Source: Desulfomonilaceae bacterium (lineage in GTDB: Bacteria; Desulfobacterota; Desulfomonilia; Desulfomonilales; Desulfomonilaceae). From it: a stretch of DNA of 64,000 bases. Where the stretch lies: contig JAVHLK010000007.1 in NCBI GenBank assembly GCA_031082285.1, positions 1 to 64,000 of the forward strand, written 5' to 3'. Each line of letters starts with the position of its first letter. The first letter of the stretch is position 1. The notes below the pieces were generated by a model. It had not been told where the DNA came from and did not search any database. It saw nothing but the letters and a program-made list of their open reading frames with translations. Shown here piece after piece: positions 18,275 through 27,660 of the stretch. Position numbers and translations under genes: made by a program.

Positions 18275-20287
18275 TCAGGTCTGTCCGCGTCCATTCCGTA
18301 CGGCGGGAATTGACGTGAGGTCCGCTCTCTCAGTCAATTCTTCGGCAACGTCCGAGAGGACCGAAGCGTCCGGTTGCGGCGTGTACTCGGGAACCAATTT
18401 TTTCAGAATTCGGCGCACTTCGAGGTTGTCCGTGCTCCCGTCCACCAGCTCGAGCGCACCGTCTATTTCCGCGACGATCTTGTCGGGATCGGTCACCGGC
18501 TGGTCGTACGCGGCAATCTTCTTGTGACCCGTCTCGAGCACGAACTCGCCGCTGGTATAGAGCTCTTCGAGCAGCTTCTCGCCCGGCCGCAACCCGATGA
18601 ACTCGATGGGTATGTCCTCGGGGTCTTTCCCCACGAGCTGGACCAGTTGTTGCACCATGTCATGGATCCTGATCGGTTCACCCATCTCCAGGACGAGAAT
18701 TTGTCCCGATTTTCCCAGAGCTGCGGCCTGCAATACCAGGGTTACCGCTTCGGGAATCGTCATGAAGTATCTGCGCATTTCCGGATGGGTGATCCGAACC
18801 GGCCCGCCCTTCGCGATCTGATCGAGAAACAGCGGCACGACGCTGCCCTCGGACGCAAGCACGTTGCCGAACCGTACCGACATGAACTTCGTCTCGCTCA
18901 TACGGCTGAATGCCTGGCCGTACAGCTCGCAAATCCTCTTGCTGGCACCCATGACGCTCCGAGGCTTCACCGCCTTGTCGGTCGATATCAGAACGAACGA
19001 AGACACGCCGAACTCATGGGAGACCCTCGTCAAGGTGCGCATTCCTCCTACATTGTTCTTGACACATTCGCCACTGTTCAGCTCCTGCATGGGTACATGC
19101 TTATGCGCCCCCGCATGGAACACAAGGTGAGGCCTGAAGCGCTCGAATTCCCGGCGAACTCTGATCTCGTCTCTGACGTCACAGAGAATGGGAACGATCT
19201 TCGTGCCGGACGCATCACCGACCATCTCGCTCAACTGCCTGTGTATGTGGAAAAGACTGTTTTCCGAGCGCTCGATCAAGATCACGCGTCTTGGATCGCG
19301 CTTCAAGATCTGGCGACTCAGTTCGCTCCCTATGCTGCCCCCCGCACCGGTGACAACCACGATTCGGTCACATATGAGACCCCGGACCTGGTCATCGTCA
19401 ATGTGGACCTCCTCTCTACCGAGTAAGTCCGTGATGTCTATGTCTCTCAATTGGCGAAGCTTTTCCGCTCCTTGAATGATCTCGTGAAGTGCCGGCAACG
19501 TCTTGACCGAAATGTTCAAGGTTTTCGTAATGTGATAGATCCGTTTCATTTGCGCGCTGTTGGCCGACGGAATGGCAATAATGGCCATGCGAACGGGATT
19601 CTCCTCAACATACGCGGACACGTCGTCAACGCCTCCCACAACCGGGATTCCGTGAATGGAAAGCCCTCTCTTGCCCTTGTCGTCGTCAAAAAACGCTCGG
19701 GCCCGAAGGCCGGATCGGGGGTTGCGGACAATTTCGCGGGCAATCATCTCGCCGGAATCGCCTGCGCCGATGATGACGGCCTGTCTTTCATTGGCTGATT
19801 CGCCTTTGCCTATAATCGCCCGGGTGGTCTCTCTCAGGAATCGTATGCCCACCCGGGCTCCGCCCACAAGCACAAGGGTCAGCAGGAAATCGATTAAGAT
19901 CACACCCTTAGGAACGATCAAGCTGTTCGAGCCGACGCGGACAACAACAAGCGCGCAGCTTCCGATCAAGCCGAACAATAGTAAGCGGGGGAGGTCGGCG
20001 AGGCCGACATATCGCCAATTGGTGGAATGCATCCCGAGGACGTAGAACAATGCGAGCTTGAATACCGCCATATACGGCAGAAGCAACAGACGTTCACGAT
20101 TGAAAAACGCCGGCACGTCGAAATCGAACCTGAACTCGTACGACAGCCAGAAGCCGGCCCCGCTCAGAAGAAAGACCGCGGCAAAAAGCAGGTGATTGAA
20201 ACGGATGTAGCGAGCAATTGAGGTGAGAATCGTTTCCGATCGCTTCAAGACCTGGTAGAGGCGGTGATTGACTCTTATGCGACTCAT
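18275..20287 (-). CDS. Membrane-bound CapD/FlaA1/PglF-type nucleotide-sugar 4,6-dehydratase
   Basis: 670 aa. The N-terminal ~150 residues hold about four membrane helices, followed by a Rossmann-like CoA-binding domain (AVIIGAGDSGEMIAREI) and the catalytic SDR domain from about residue 300: VVTGAGGSIGSELSRQI, GAHKHVPMQELNS and ISTDKAVKPRSVMGASKRICE. In that last motif Met stands where most SDR enzymes have the catalytic Tyr, a feature of the WbpM/PglF subgroup that converts UDP-GlcNAc to a 4-keto-6-deoxy sugar. The length matches that subgroup. ATG 20287 is the first start. It probably supplies the aminotransferase encoded next on the same strand. Confidence 0.93.
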   Translation of the reverse strand: MSRIRVNHRLYQVLKRSETILTSIARYIRFNHLLFAAVFLLSGAGFWLSYEFRFDFDVPAFFNRERLLLLPYMAVFKLALFYVLGMHSTNWRYVGLADLPRLLLFGLIGSCALVVVRVGSNSLIVPKGVILIDFLLTLVLVGGARVGIRFLRETTRAIIGKGESANERQAVIIGAGDSGEMIAREIVRNPRSGLRARAFFDDDKGKRGLSIHGIPVVGGVDDVSAYVEENPVRMAIIAIPSANSAQMKRIYHITKTLNISVKTLPALHEIIQGAEKLRQLRDIDITDLLGREEVHIDDDQVRGLICDRIVVVTGAGGSIGSELSRQILKRDPRRVILIERSENSLFHIHRQLSEMVGDASGTKIVPILCDVRDEIRVRREFERFRPHLVFHAGAHKHVPMQELNSGECVKNNVGGMRTLTRVSHEFGVSSFVLISTDKAVKPRSVMGASKRICELYGQAFSRMSETKFMSVRFGNVLASEGSVVPLFLDQIAKGGPVRITHPEMRRYFMTIPEAVTLVLQAAALGKSGQILVLEMGEPIRIHDMVQQLVQLVGKDPEDIPIEFIGLRPGEKLLEELYTSGEFVLETGHKKIAAYDQPVTDPDKIVAEIDGALELVDGSTDNLEVRRILKKLVPEYTPQPDASVLSDVAEELTERADLTSIPAVRNGRGQT

Positions 20288-21081
20288 ACGTCGGGGTCTC
20301 TCAAAAATGACAATTTGGTATGACGTGAACGTGAATCAAGTGCAAGACCGAGGGGCATCATAGCCGGATTCATCCACGCTTTCAATATCCATGATGCGGC
20401 ATCGGCGCGCGCATGATCGATCCGGACGCTTCGGGCCCCAGGAGACGGTCCCGCCACAGGTCGCACGCCGAAAAAAAAGCAACCACAAGTAATTCGTGGA
20501 GGCCCGTCGATCCGGGATCTCACGGCCGAACACGAACCGGTCGAAGATCGTCTCCAAGTCCTTTTCACCAAACCGCGTGCAGCAAGAATGCTCCGCGCAG
20601 AGGAGTTCGGTGCGCGTTTTTCGGTCAACCTCATCGGCAACCTAAATGCCCTTATGCCGGGGGGACTGATGATGCAATTTCTCGGGGCATCGTGCGGCTG
20701 TTCCTCGGCGCCGTCGCGTTCCACGCAGGACCGGGGTGCCGGACCCGGGGGTGCTGCGTATACGCCGGACCGGAAAGTGGTGACGTAGTCATGGAGTCCC
20801 TAGGGTTGATCCCGTGTGTGTATGTGACTGATCCTCTTGGTTGCGATGAGCGAGAGGCGGCCTGCGCGGATTGCGCACACGGGAGACATGGCCGCGGGCG
20901 GAATCCGCACACACCGCTTTGCCTAACTGTCTGAAACCATTTGCGCTCACCTCGGATGTGCGCGGTTATCGGACATCCTGCCCCAGGCGACCGCAACCCT
21001 CCCCCGTTCACATCGGCGATCCGTCCTGCTAACATACCGATATAGCATGGGTTTGTCAATGGGCTTACGATGAGGCGCGTT
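20288..21081. other. Gene-poor stretch with a possible degraded coding segment
   Basis: No convincing gene. On the minus strand, between about 20630 and 20400, one frame reads like protein (ELLCAEHSCCTRFGEKD then IFDRFVFGREIPDRRASTNY) but follows a stop codon with no start, and its continuation loses protein-like character. This looks like a decayed gene or a short unknown gene with a frameshift. The rest shows overlapping frames of no clear coding quality. Confidence 0.35.
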
Positions 21082-21097
21082 TGGCACGGTATCTGCA
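21082..21097 (+). promoter_or_regulatory. Sigma54-type promoter candidate
   Basis: TGGCACGGTATCTGCA matches the -24/-12 consensus TGGCAC-N5-TTGC: GG at 21083-21084 and GC at 21095-21096 are separated by exactly ten bases. It points to the small gene at 21264, with about 155 bp of leader. An enhancer-binding activator would be needed; none is encoded in the window. Confidence 0.55.
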
Positions 21098-21263
21098 TCA
21101 TCTGCTGAACGAGGGGTTGTTGCCTTACATACACAACACAGTTTCCGATCAGAGGGGATTCCGGGTCAGGAACCAACAGAAGAAAAGCCATCGTCTCGAC
21201 GGAGAACAGACACCCTTTGCAGAGGGGATTCCACCGGCATGAGATGGTACGGGAGAGGCTGCC

Positions 21264-21551
21264 ATGAGTATTGAACAGGGAATCGACGAACTCATCGACG
21301 CCGGGTGGAGAGTCCTGTACACCGATTTCGAGGACTCTGCGGTTCAGGACTGGAAGAGGAAGGCCGCTTTCTGTATGAACGTCTTGCGTGAGGAGGATCA
21401 ATCCGACGCGGAACATACGATACCGGCCCACGGGGGTTCGAGTTGGAATGGGGCCGCGCATCGGGAGAAGGGGATAAGAGCGTACTGCGAAAGGAGATGC
21501 GAAACGTCAATCATGGATCGTAAGGCACGGGATCCGATTTACACCGTGTAA
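21264..21551 (+). CDS. Small hypothetical protein
   Basis: 95 aa. ATG 21264 has GGGAGAGG about five bases upstream. The first 45 residues read like a soluble protein (EQGIDELIDAGWRVLYTDF, QDWKRKAAFCMNVL); the C-terminal half is polar and less protein-like, so the natural end may have been altered. No family was recognised. It follows the sigma54-like promoter. Confidence 0.45.
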   Translation: MSIEQGIDELIDAGWRVLYTDFEDSAVQDWKRKAAFCMNVLREEDQSDAEHTIPAHGGSSWNGAAHREKGIRAYCERRCETSIMDRKARDPIYTV

Positions 21552-21720
21552 AGGATACCGACTTCGCGGACCCGAGTCATGGGCATTTGCGGGAAAATCC
21601 TCCTAAGCAGACGAAGGGCTTTGGAGACATGAGACGGATGAATCGGGTGTGCGAATGAGGCTCGAGGCAATTGATTGAGAGAGCGAAGGCTGTTCAGCCC
21701 CAATTGAAAAGGAGGCAGGC

Positions 21721-22329
21721 ATGATACTCAAACGCATTCTTAACTGGGCCGTCCATATGGTACTGGGTAGTCTCGTTGCGGTCCCGGTTGTGCGGGCTGA
21801 ACAGCCGATAATACTACCTTTGATCCTGGTTGTGCCCCAAGCTGCGAGCGGGGCCGTTTCCGAGGGGGGGCCGAGGGTTCGGACCGCGGTGTACACGGTT
21901 CCGGACGTGGGCGCCAAATCGTATTCAACGGAACCCGACTTTTGTCCGGGGACGACACACGAGGGCATCCTGAAAAGCTTGATCAGGTCGGACGATCATG
22001 CCGCGCATCGTATTGAGCTTCATACTCTGAACCATGTTCGATCCGGGGCCGGCCCACACACGGAATTACACGTACCCGTGGTACTTAAGATCGTTCTCAA
22101 CGGAGGCATGGTACGGGATATCTCAATCTGCCGGCCGAGCGATCTCGATGGGATTCAAAACCAACGTGCCGCAACGCCGGGGGCCGTAATCCCTGCCGTG
22201 GATCTGGTAACCGGGGAGCCGACCGTAGTGAGGCCCGAGTACGTCACGGAGTATCGAAGCATTGCCGGTCCGGACCAAGATAATGATGTACGAATTGATA
22301 CGCTTCGAGTTTGTAATGAAATGAATTGA
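21721..22329 (+). CDS. Exported hypothetical protein
   Basis: 202 aa. AAGGAGG lies five bases before the ATG. A signal peptide (residues about 1-26, MVLGSLVAVPVVRA then EQ) predicts a periplasmic or surface location. The mature part has no recognised domain and two cysteines far apart plus one near the end. It lies in a gene-poor stretch, 170 bp after the small gene at 21264. Confidence 0.55.
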   Translation: MILKRILNWAVHMVLGSLVAVPVVRAEQPIILPLILVVPQAASGAVSEGGPRVRTAVYTVPDVGAKSYSTEPDFCPGTTHEGILKSLIRSDDHAAHRIELHTLNHVRSGAGPHTELHVPVVLKIVLNGGMVRDISICRPSDLDGIQNQRAATPGAVIPAVDLVTGEPTVVRPEYVTEYRSIAGPDQDNDVRIDTLRVCNEMN

Positions 22330-22550
22330 TACAGCAGATGACCCGGCGGCACCTGGGGTAATTAATGAATGCCAATTGAAAGGTGCCGCGGTTCTCGGAA
22401 ACGTCGGGGATGAACAAATAGTGCCGAGTCAAGAATTGCTTCCCGACCCCGACGTTTCGGAGACACAATTGCACTCATCCTCGATCGTACCCATGAGGCG
22501 ACCGAGCATTTCCGACCGGGGTCGCGATGGATCGATCCGAGGGAGCGTTC

Positions 22551-23195
22551 TTAATCGCTTTCCGTCAAGGCCTCACACTGAACACCACGGGGGGTCCTGA
22601 AAGGAAAAACTTCCCCAGGAGCGATCCCCGAACCGTCCGTCGACACCATGGATTCCGTGTAGCAGATACCCACCGACAAGGGGGATGGAAAGGGATACGT
22701 GTTCCAAGAGCCTGATTGACCATTACCGGAATCGGGACCGCACGGTTGAGGGAGCGCCGCCAGGTCCCCTCCTCCTACGACGGGGACTCTGTACACGTAG
22801 CGTTGATTCTCGCGCGGATGACTTCCCTTGAGGGCGCACGCGGTCATGATCCATCTGCTGTTGAACTGCTCCATTCTCACCAGCACGTGGCATTTGGCCG
22901 TGCCGCCACGCCATCCGTAGTAGGGCCCCACGAGGAATTTTACCGCGTCTTGATTGAAAAGCTGAGCAGCGAATTCTTCGTCGAACTTGTAGTCAAGATC
23001 CACAAGCTCCACCCCCAGTCTCTCCACGGATGCATGCAGCTTGGCAATGTCGGAGGACGCGGCTCTGTCGCAAGCTCCCCTCTTGTAGGAAATATAATAG
23101 GGAACGGCAACGGCCAGGATGATTCCGACAATCGCCGTTACGACCATGATTTCCACAAGGGTAAAACCCCTTTCATGTGACTCCTTTTGTCCCAT
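22551..23195 (-). CDS. Type IV pilin / pseudopilin-like protein
   Basis: 214 aa from ATG 23195 (GGAGG five bases upstream; an in-frame GTG at 23213 is less likely). A short leader ending in ERG is followed by FTLVEIMVVTAIVGIILAVAVPYY, the class III prepilin signal: cleavage after Gly, N-methylated Phe and Glu at +5. After the helix come charged residues and a globular Cys-containing head with no close match known to me. No secretin, ATPase or prepilin peptidase gene is nearby, so this is a lone pilin-like gene whose assembly system must lie elsewhere. Confidence 0.85.
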   Translation of the reverse strand: MGQKESHERGFTLVEIMVVTAIVGIILAVAVPYYISYKRGACDRAASSDIAKLHASVERLGVELVDLDYKFDEEFAAQLFNQDAVKFLVGPYYGWRGGTAKCHVLVRMEQFNSRWIMTACALKGSHPRENQRYVYRVPVVGGGDLAALPQPCGPDSGNGQSGSWNTYPFPSPLSVGICYTESMVSTDGSGIAPGEVFPFRTPRGVQCEALTESD

Positions 23196-23596
23196 GGCCG
23201 CCTCCGTGTCCACAGGCCGTCGTCCCTAAAGACTCACGCCGCAGTGTCAACCTGCCTGTCGAGCGCTCGTCGACTTCTTCTCGGCCCTCTTTTCGAGCTG
23301 CAATCTTGGCGAATATAACCCGTCGTGCGTGCGGATGTCAAATTCGGATTGCGTCGCCTGAGGCTACTGTTACCAAATACCGGTTACATAGCGGCCTTGG
23401 GAACGCATGGGGTGCATCAGGCGCTGAGAACGGGTTGATCGAGGAAAGGTGACGATTCAGTGTTGGGTAGACCTGTGGGGATCTCATGCATATGTCTCTG
23501 ATGACATATGTCGATCTTAGCATAACTTACCTTGACTTTTTCATCCTCAAATGCTCCGATTGTTGAGCAATTAATGCCCGAAGAGACACTTTTGTG
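23196..23596. other. Intergenic stretch between the pilin and fdhA genes
   Basis: No gene supported. It contains the 8-bp inverted repeat at 23489-23510; an fdhA promoter candidate lies just to the right. Confidence 0.6.
23489..23510. promoter_or_regulatory. Inverted repeat upstream of fdhA
   Basis: CATATGTC and GACATATG are perfect 8-base arms around a 6-base centre. It lies about 90 bp upstream of the fdhA promoter candidate and could be a protein-binding site. Confidence 0.35.
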
Positions 23597-23625
23597 TTGA
23601 CACGACGCACTGCCGGATCTACCCT
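23597..23625 (+). promoter_or_regulatory. Sigma70-type promoter candidate for fdhA
   Basis: TTGACA (23597-23602), a 17-bp spacer and TACCCT (23620-23625). The -35 is perfect and the -10 weak (3 of 6), as in activator-dependent promoters. The ATG lies 200 bp downstream. Confidence 0.4.
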
Positions 23626-23825
23626 AATGCCAAGGCAATGCAACGAGTGTTTTCCAATTCAATGACATCTTTGAATGCCAAGCGGAGTTCGTCCATTTCA
23701 TTGAGAAAGGGGGGTACGCGGTCGCATTGACGCGTGTCCGATCAAGACATGCCGTACGTTCGGCCGGACATCTGCACGGTATCCAAAGAGCGAAATCCCT
23801 TCCCCACAGAAAGGAGGCTGCACAG

Positions 23826-26800
23826 ATGAATGTGACACGCCGAGAGTTCCTTGCGATCTCGGGTGCCGTGGGTGCAGGATTGGCGTTATCGTCCCTGGGC
23901 ATCGATCTCGGCCCGGCAAAGGCGTATGCCGATGAGGTCCGGATCGATAAGGTCAAAAGCGCCAAGCAAAGCACGACAATCTGTCCGTACTGCGGCGTTG
24001 GATGCGGAATCATCTGCTACACGGACACCAAGGCCGGCAACATCATCAACACGGAGGGCGATCCGGATCATCCGATCAATGAAGGATCATTGTGCGCCAA
24101 GGGGTCTGCACTCTATCAGATCAGTTCCAATAATCCCGACCGTCTGAAAAAGGTGCTCTACCGCGCCCCCGGTTCGGACAAGTGGGAAGAGAAATCTTGG
24201 GATTGGGCTTTGGCCGAGATCGCGAAAAGAGTCAAGAAGACCCGAGACCAGTATTTCATCGAAAAGAACGGCAAAGGGCAAGAGGTCAACCGCGTCGAAG
24301 CCATTGCGCATATCGGAAGCGCGGCCCTGGACAATGAGGAATGCTGGCCCGTTCAAGCGATGATGCGGGCACTGGGGCTCGTATATGTCGAGCACCAGGC
24401 CCGGATATGACACAGCGCCACTGTTGCGGCTCTGGCAGAGTCGTTCGGACGAGGCGCGATGACCAATCATTGGATCGATCTCAAGAACAGTGATTGCATT
24501 CTGATTATGGGCAGCAATGCCGCCGCAAACCACCCCATTTCCATGAAATGGGTGACGAAGGCCAAAGAGAACGGAGGAAAGGTGATTTCCGTGGATCCCC
24601 GGTTCACCCAAACCTCCGCGATAGCCGACTTCTACACGGCTCTCCGCTCAGGGACGGACATCGCCTTCCTCGGCGGGATGATCAAGTACATCCTCGACAA
24701 CAAAAAGTACCACGAGGACTACGTGGTCAATTACACCAATGCGAGCTTCATCGTCGGGGACAAGTACGATTTTTCCGACGGACTGTTTTCCGGGTACGAC
24801 CCCAAGAAGAGGGCCTATGACAAATCCCTGTGGTCTTTCAAAGTAGACTCCAAGGGAATTCCCGAAAAAGACGCAAAGCTGGCGAATCCCCGCTCGGTGC
24901 TTCAGCTGCTCAAGAAGCATTACTCTCGGTACACTCCGGAAAAGGTCTCGGAGATAACCGGCACGCCGGTTGAAGATCTCAAGACCGCGTACGAGATGTA
25001 TGCATCAACGGGGACCAAGGACCGGGCCGGAACGATCATGTACGCAATGGGATGGACTCAGCACACGGTCGGCGTCCAGAACATTCGTGCAATGTCCATT
25101 ATCCAGCTGTTGTTGGGCAACATCGGGTTACCCGGCGGCGGTGTGAATGCTCTTCGAGGCGAATCAAACGTACAGGGGTCTACGGACCAGGCGATTCTGT
25201 TCCATATTTGGCCGGGATATCTGAAGGCCTCCGTTGCTTCATTGCCTACCCTGGACGAGTACAACAAGAAGTTCACACCCAAGGTTGCGGATCCTCTGGC
25301 CGCCAACTGGTGGCAGAACTATCCCAAGTATTCGGTGAGTCTGTTGAAGTCCTTCTTTGGGGACACTGCGACCAAAGAAAACGGATTCGGTTATTCGTGG
25401 CTGCCGAAGCTGGACGACGGTCAGAACTGTTCCTGGCTGAATCTCTTCGATTCCATGTACGACGGGAAAATCAAAGGGTTCTTTGCCTGGGGTCAGAATC
25501 CGGCATGCAGCGGAGCCAATTCCAACAAGGTCCGTAAGGCGCTTGGCAAGCTTGAATGGCTGGTCAACGTGAACATTTTCGACAACGAGACCGGTTCCTT
25601 CTGGAAGGGCCCCGGTGAAGATCCCAAGGCAATCAAAACGGAAGTCTTCATGCTTCCCTGCGCGGCGTCGGTGGAGAAGGAAGGGAGCATCATCAACAGC
25701 GGCCGGTGGAATCAGTGGCGTTACAAGGCGTGCGATCCTCCCGGCGATGCAAAACCGGACGGGGACATAATGATCGAGTTGATGCACGAGATCAAGGAGC
25801 TTTACAAGAAGGAAGGCGGAAAGTTCCCAACCCCGATCCTGAATCTGAAATGGGATTACGTAAACGACAAGGGTGAGTTCGACGCCCACAAGATGGCTAA
25901 AGAGTTGAACGGATATTTCCTCGCCGATGTGGAAGTCCAGGGACAGAAGTTCAAGAAGGGCGATCTGGTTCCGTCATTCGCTTTTCTGCAGGCCGACGGC
26001 ACCACATCTAGTGCGAACTGGCTCTACTGCAACAGCTACACCGGTAAGGGCAACATGATGGCTCGCAGGAACAAGCCCGATCCAACGGGTTTGGGGCTGT
26101 TTTCCGAGTGGGCGTGGTGTTGGCCGGTCAATCGGCGCGTTCTCTACAATCGCGCGTCGGTGGACCTCGACGGCAATCCGTGGAACCCCAAACGGCCGCT
26201 CATCAAGTGGGACGGCAAGGCATGGGTGGGCGACGTGCCCGACGGCGGATGGCCGCCCATGAGCGACAAGGAAAAGACGAAATATCCGTTCATCATGAAG
26301 CCGGAAGGCTTTGGGTACCTCTTCGGACCGGGCTTGAACGACGGACCGTTTCCCGAGCACTATGAACCCCTGGAATGTCCGGTACCCGAGAATGCAATGT
26401 CCAAGCAGTTCATCAACCCGACGGTCAAGATCTTCGGGGGCGAGATGGACAAGCACTTCACCTGCGATCCTCGTTACCCCATTGTAGGAACCACGTACCG
26501 GGTGACCGAGCATTGGCAGACGGGCATTATGACACGGTGGCAACCGTGGCTCATTGAAGCTCAGCCTCAGGTGTTCGTTGAAATGAGCGAAGAGCTGGCG
26601 AAGCTGCGCGGCATCACCAACGGAGAAATGGTGAAGGTTTCCTCCGCGCGAGGAGAAGTTCAATGCGTGGCCATGGTAACCACGCGCTTCCGCCCGTTCA
26701 AACTGGGCAAACTTACGGTTCATCAAGTGGGCGTACCGTGGTGCTTCGGCTGGGTGACGCCCAAGGAGGGCGGCGAAAGTGCCAATCTTCTGACGCCGAC

Positions 26801-26879
26801 CGTAGGCGATCCCAACACCATGATTCCGGAGAGCAAGGCCTTCATGGTCAATGTGGAAAAACTGAAGGGAGGTGCATAA
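23826..26879 (+). CDS. fdhA: Formate dehydrogenase catalytic subunit, selenoprotein (UGA at 24408-24410 read as Sec195)
   Basis: 1017 aa when the in-frame TGA is read as selenocysteine. Starting at ATG 23826 (AAAGGAGG upstream) are a twin-arginine signal (RREFLAISG), a 4Fe-4S site (C53, C56, C60, C90 in CPYCGVGCG...SLCAKG), and the molybdopterin fold. The frame meets TGA in HQARI-U-HSATVAALAESFG and continues RGAMTNHWIDLKNSD; this matches the FdnG/FdoG context, where Sec binds the Mo or W. A standard-code reading splits the gene in two. The enzyme oxidises formate to CO2 in the periplasm. The next gene is its iron-sulfur subunit; no cytochrome subunit follows, so it probably passes electrons to a soluble cytochrome c. 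Metal (Mo or W) cannot be told. Confidence 0.96.
24408..24438 (+). promoter_or_regulatory. UGA codon and bacterial SECIS-like hairpin in fdhA
   Basis: Ten bases after the TGA, CTGTTG (24421-24426) can pair with TGGCAG (24433-24438), with G-U wobbles, around the loop CGGCTC. The place and size fit bacterial SECIS elements, bound by SelB to deliver Sec-tRNA. Confidence 0.6.
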
Positions 26880-26880
26880 G

Positions 26881-27525
26881 ATGTCAGGATACTCCATACT
26901 TGTGGACACCTCCAAGTGCACGGCTTGCAGAGGTTGCCAGATCGCGTGCAAAGAATGGAACCAACTAGCCGGAACGGCCACGAAGAATACGGGCAGTTAC
27001 GAGAACCCGAAAGATCTTTCCTCAGACACGTACAAGATCGTACGGTTCGCGGAGGGACAAGGAGCCAACGGCAAGGCATTCTGGCATTTCTTTACCGAGC
27101 AGTGCAGGCACTGCCTGTCACCGGGTTGCATGGCGGAGGTTGAAGAGGACGAGATCGTCGTCGATGAGAAGACCGGCGCGGTCGTGTACACCCCCAAGAC
27201 CAAGGACCTGGACTTCAAGGCTACGCTGGAGGGATGTCCGTACGACATCCCCCGACAGGATGCCAAGACCAAAGTCTTGACAAAGTGTACGTTCTGCAAT
27301 GACAGGGTCGGCAACGGCATGCTTCCGGCATGCGTCAAAGCGTGCCCGACCGGCGCCATGACCTTTGGCAAGAGAGACGAGATCGTGGCCGCAGCCAAGA
27401 AGAGGGAAGCGGAACTCAAGAAAGACTTCCCCAAGGCCGTGGCACTTACACCGGATGACGTACGAGTGATTTACGTCCTCAAGGACGATCCGAAAACATA
27501 CTGGAAATACGCTGCCGGCAGATAG
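26881..27525 (+). CDS. fdhB: Formate dehydrogenase iron-sulfur (beta) subunit
   Basis: 214 aa ferredoxin-like electron-transfer subunit. Clusters: KCTACRGCQIACKEW near residue 12, EQCRHCLSPGC near 79, the EGCPYDIPR cysteine, and CTFCNDRVGNGMLPACVKACPTGAM, together room for about four 4Fe-4S centres. ATG 26881 follows fdhA's stop (TAA at 26877-26879) by one base, with GGGAGGTG as ribosome site inside fdhA; an in-frame GTG at 26872 is unlikely. It has no signal peptide and should be carried out by the Tat signal on FdhA. A terminator follows 21 bases after its stop. Confidence 0.95.
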   Translation: MSGYSILVDTSKCTACRGCQIACKEWNQLAGTATKNTGSYENPKDLSSDTYKIVRFAEGQGANGKAFWHFFTEQCRHCLSPGCMAEVEEDEIVVDEKTGAVVYTPKTKDLDFKATLEGCPYDIPRQDAKTKVLTKCTFCNDRVGNGMLPACVKACPTGAMTFGKRDEIVAAAKKREAELKKDFPKAVALTPDDVRVIYVLKDDPKTYWKYAAGR

Positions 27526-27546
27526 TCGGCCGTATCCCCGGACAGC

Positions 27547-27590
27547 ACCGCCCCATATGCGCTGGTTTCAGCGATGGGGCGGTTTCTTTT
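27547..27590 (+). terminator. Rho-independent terminator after fdhAB
   Basis: ACCGCCCCAT (27547-27556) pairs with ATGGGGCGGT (27574-27583), enclosing an inner CGCTG/CAGCG pairing, and is followed by TTCTTTT. It ends the fdhAB transcript and separates fdhE. Confidence 0.85.
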
Positions 27591-27660
27591 GTGGCAGGGC
27601 TGCGTCGATATCTGGTAAGATGAGGCGTCGAACCCCGCATGACTTATGGAGGAGGAGTGA

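Noticed and set aside
20413-20934. 173-codon open frame on the plus strand
   Set aside because: Rich in Arg, Ser, Pro and Cys without hydrophobic periodicity; it appears to be a GC-driven shadow.
20652-21461. 269-codon open frame on the minus strand
   Set aside because: Composition is not protein-like, there is no ribosome site, and it overlaps the better-supported gene at 21264 on the other strand.
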